64,000 nt of DNA from Tepidiforma thermophila (GTDB taxonomy: Bacteria > Chloroflexota > Dehalococcoidia > Tepidiformales > Tepidiformaceae). The first letter of the stretch is position 1; each line of letters opens with the position of its first letter. Below, in pieces: positions 61,992 to 64,000 of the stretch. Under the pieces are notes generated by a model, which saw nothing but the letters and a program-made list of their open reading frames with translations, ran no database searches and was not told the DNA's origin. The stretch spans positions 2,418,001 to 2,482,000 of the forward strand of contig NZ_PDJQ01000001.1 of NCBI RefSeq assembly GCF_002563855.1, read 5' to 3'. Both the position numbers and the translations under genes were made by a program.

Positions 61992-62900
61992 GTGACCAAC
62001 GAGCGCATCGACCAGTTTTTGAACTTTCTCGCGGTGGAGAAGAACGCCTCGCAGAACACGCTGGCGGCGTACCGGAACGACCTGCTGCAGTTCACCTCGT
62101 TCATGGAGCAGGCGTTCCCGGGGGTTGCGCCTGAGGCGATGACGAAGGACCAGCTCGTCGCGTTCGTGGAGCATCTCCGGGAGCGGAAGTACAAGGACAC
62201 GACGGTGGCGCGGAAGGTCGCCTCGCTGAAGTCGTTTTTCAGCTTCCTGGTGGGGGAGGGGATTATCGAAGCGGACCCGACCGAGCAGGTGAAGTCGCCG
62301 CAGGTGGGCAAGCAGCTTCCGCGGGCGTTGACGGTGGAGGAGGTTGACGAGCTGCTGGAGCAGCCGGCGCGGCGGAATACGCCGGAGGCCCGCCGGGACA
62401 AGGCGATGCTCGAACTGGCGTATGCGACCGGCCTGCGGGTGACGGAGCTGGTATCGCTCGACGTGAACGACGTGGCCCTGGAGAGCGACCCGGTGACGGT
62501 GCGCTGCGTCGGCAAGGGCGACAAGGAGCGCGTGCTGACGCTGCCTCCGACGGCGGTGGATGAACTCCGGCAGTACATCTTCCATGTGCGGCCGCGGCTG
62601 GTGCGGAACCGGCGGGAGGCGGCGCTTTTCGTGAACCGGCGGGGCGAACGGCTGACGCGGCAGGGGTTCTGGCTGATCCTGAAGAACTACGCGAAGGAGG
62701 CGGGGCTCGATACGGCGATCACGCCGCACACGCTCCGCCACACGTATGCGACGCACATGCTCGCCGGGGGGATGCCGCTCCGGTACGTGCAGGATGCGCT
62801 GGGCCACGCGAGCATCTCGACGACGCAGATTTACACGCACCTGACCGACCAGCAGAAGCGAAAGGCGTACGACCAGGCCCACCCGCGGGCCTCGGCCTGA
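61992..62900 (+). CDS. xerD: Tyrosine recombinase XerD/XerC-type
   Basis: A 302-aa chromosomal recombinase. The N-terminal SAM-like domain is followed by a catalytic domain with Arg in ATGLRVTELVSLD (about 145), Lys in GKGDKERVLTL (about 175), His-x-x-Arg in PHTLRHTYATHM (about 245), His in LGHASISTTQ and Tyr in QIYTHL (about 280). It resolves chromosome dimers at dif together with a partner. The start is a GTG. The 280 bp upstream (61712-61991) contain no gene. It is distinct from the element's own integrase. Confidence 0.92.
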   Translation: MTNERIDQFLNFLAVEKNASQNTLAAYRNDLLQFTSFMEQAFPGVAPEAMTKDQLVAFVEHLRERKYKDTTVARKVASLKSFFSFLVGEGIIEADPTEQVKSPQVGKQLPRALTVEEVDELLEQPARRNTPEARRDKAMLELAYATGLRVTELVSLDVNDVALESDPVTVRCVGKGDKERVLTLPPTAVDELRQYIFHVRPRLVRNRREAALFVNRRGERLTRQGFWLILKNYAKEAGLDTAITPHTLRHTYATHMLAGGMPLRYVQDALGHASISTTQIYTHLTDQQKRKAYDQAHPRASA

Positions 62901-62921
62901 GCGGCGGAGCCGGGGGCCGGC

Positions 62922-63341
62922 TCAGGCAGCCCGGAGCACGTCGGCGAGCTCGCGGCGGCTGATGCCGAGCGAGGCGAAGAACATGGGGCTGCACTCGCCG
63001 GACTCAGCGAGGGCGATGGCGAGGCCGCGGGCCGTGATGGTCCGTTCTCCGGCGGCGCGTGCAGCGGCCGCGGCCGCGGAGATGGCGTCGCGGGCGGCGG
63101 AGCCGAAGATGACGTCGCGGTCGAGGGGGTCCTCGCCGATTCCCTGGGTGGCCACGAGGGCCTGCTGAATTGCCCCGGGCGACGGGAGGCCTACGGCGCC
63201 GGCTGCGTGGAGGCGAAGGAGGCAGGCGGCGAGCAGGTGTTCCGGTGCGACGATCGCGCAGTTCATCCGGTAGCAGAGGGCCTGGGACTCGCGGAGTGCC
63301 TGGGCGGCGTCGGGGGCGAGGGTGAGCTCTTCGGAGGTCAT
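62922..63341 (-). CDS. Stand-alone Clp N-terminal-domain protein
   Basis: A 139-aa helical protein of two Clp-N repeats, about residues 10-70 and 85-135 (APEHLLAACLLRL, ITARGLAIALAESGECSPMFF). Similar domains recruit substrates to ClpC/ClpA. No AAA+ domain follows, so it would act as an adaptor or as a competitor for ClpC adaptors. Its ATG overlaps the recJ stop by 4 bp, which suggests coupled translation with recJ. Function is inferred from the fold only. Confidence 0.75.
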   Translation of the reverse strand: MTSEELTLAPDAAQALRESQALCYRMNCAIVAPEHLLAACLLRLHAAGAVGLPSPGAIQQALVATQGIGEDPLDRDVIFGSAARDAISAAAAAARAAGERTITARGLAIALAESGECSPMFFASLGISRRELADVLRAA

Positions 63342-64000
63342 CGGCCGCGTTCGAGGGGCCGAGCGGCGGCCGTGGGCGCGAGGTCGAGGACCTCGAGTTC
63401 GACGCCGGTCCCGGAGAGGTCGTGCTGGAGCGAGTAGACGATATCGACTTCGTCGTCGAGTTCGGCGCCTGCCTGGCGGAAGGCGATGCCGCGCCAGGTC
63501 ACCTGGCCGTCGCGGACGGCGAGGCGGAGGTGGTCGCCCGTCTGCCCGACCGGTTTGGCATCAAGGAGGCGAACTCCGCGGCTGAGGAGGACCGGCTTGC
63601 GGTTGCCGTGGCCGGTTGGTTCGAACTTCATGAGCCCCTTGACTTCCAGGCCGTCGAGAGCGGCGAGGGGCGCCTCGGCGTCGATGTCGATGACCCGGCG
63701 GGCGGGCTCGCGGCCAAGCTGGGCCGCGGCGGTGGCAGTCAGGCGTTCGCGGAGTTCGTCGAGGTGTTCGTTGCGGACGGTGAAGCCGGCGGCGGAGCGG
63801 TGGCCGCCGTGGCGTACGAGCAGGTCCTTTTCTTTGCGGATGGCGGCGACGATATCGAAGCCGGGGATGCTGCGGGCGCTGGCGCGGGATTCTTCCGGGC
63901 CGCGTGAGAGGACGACGGCAGGCCGGTTGCGGCGCTCGGCGAGGCGGGAGGCGACGAGCCCGACGATGCCGGGAGCGATCCGGTCGGTGACGACGAAGAG
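63338..64000 (-). CDS. recJ: Single-stranded-DNA-specific exonuclease RecJ, 3' part
   Basis: The C-terminal 220 codons of RecJ; the 5' part lies beyond the window edge. Visible are VVTDRIAPGIVGLVASRLAE, the DHHA1 motif HGGHRSAAGFTV and the RecJ OB domain (LMKFEPTGHGNRKPVL, RLAVRDGQVTWRGIAF). RecJ is a 5'-3' ssDNA exonuclease used in RecFOR recombination, mismatch repair and base-excision repair. It is followed, with a 4-bp overlap, by the Clp-N gene. Confidence 0.9.
   Translation of the reverse strand, partial: LFVVTDRIAPGIVGLVASRLAERRNRPAVVLSRGPEESRASARSIPGFDIVAAIRKEKDLLVRHGGHRSAAGFTVRNEHLDELRERLTATAAAQLGREPARRVIDIDAEAPLAALDGLEVKGLMKFEPTGHGNRKPVLLSRGVRLLDAKPVGQTGDHLRLAVRDGQVTWRGIAFRQAGAELDDEVDIVYSLQHDLSGTGVELEVLDLAPTAAARPLERGR

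Noticed and set aside
60183-62882. 899-codon open frame antisense to xerD and the acyl-CoA dehydrogenase
   Set aside because: Arg/Pro/His-rich product with no motif; it is the complement of two well-supported genes in high-GC DNA.

Overview
This is a high-GC, gene-dense bacterial chromosome segment. No rRNA, tRNA or CRISPR array was seen, so the organism can only be inferred from gene content. A class-F-like sortase, Pro/Thr-rich lipoprotein linkers, paired CaiB/BaiF CoA-transferases, a complete Liv-type ABC transporter and several apparently leaderless genes fit a Chloroflexota bacterium, perhaps of the Tepidiforma/Dehalococcoidia type. That placement is an inference.

Left chromosomal part (1-32.25 kb). 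First come a nucleoside hydrolase, a stand-alone Lrp/AsnC effector domain, lepA, a malate dehydrogenase, an MFS transporter and a NuoI-NuoG-like pair with its own promoter and terminator. A long minus-strand run follows (18.2 to 8.9 kb): livKHMGF, a sortase, two CaiB/BaiF CoA-transferases and an epoxide-hydrolase-like enzyme, mostly with 4-bp stop/start overlaps. Next are a rhodanese, a hemerythrin-like protein, an SDR, an MBL-fold hydrolase, a six-PAS hybrid histidine kinase, a lactate-utilisation locus (LutA plus a LutB-LutC fusion), a CDGSH protein, an aldo/keto reductase, a MaoC hydratase, a LOG protein, a DUF2188-like protein and a membrane HD-GYP phosphodiesterase.

Integrated element (32,254-57,431, about 25.2 kb). 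A perfect 17-bp direct repeat flanks a region that starts with a tyrosine integrase. It then carries a small TubC-N-like protein, a Prim-Pol/helicase replication protein whose N-terminus seems to lie in another frame, and an excisionase-like HTH protein. The cargo is a three-gene, overlapping defence operon: an Eco57I-type adenine methyltransferase, a SNF2-type helicase, and a giant DEAD helicase with a DUF1998/MZB region and a nuclease-like C-terminus. It resembles class 1 DISARM but has no separate DrmB or DrmC. The right half is unusually poor in genes: one hypothetical gene, one 50-codon gene and one lipoprotein gene in about 7 kb. The element inserted exactly at the first codons of a small chromosomal gene. 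The gene's probable native promoter and ribosome-binding site now lie stranded at the left end, and the element supplies a new 5' end at the right.

Right chromosomal part (57.4-64 kb). It holds the target gene and its paralogue, SixA, Ppx/GppA, a small secreted protein, an acyl-CoA dehydrogenase, XerD, a Clp-N-domain protein and the 3' end of recJ.

A recurring feature is a -10-like hexamer (TACACT, TAGGCT, TAGACT, TACAAT) only 6-7 nt before the start codon of at least six genes. This points to common leaderless transcription.
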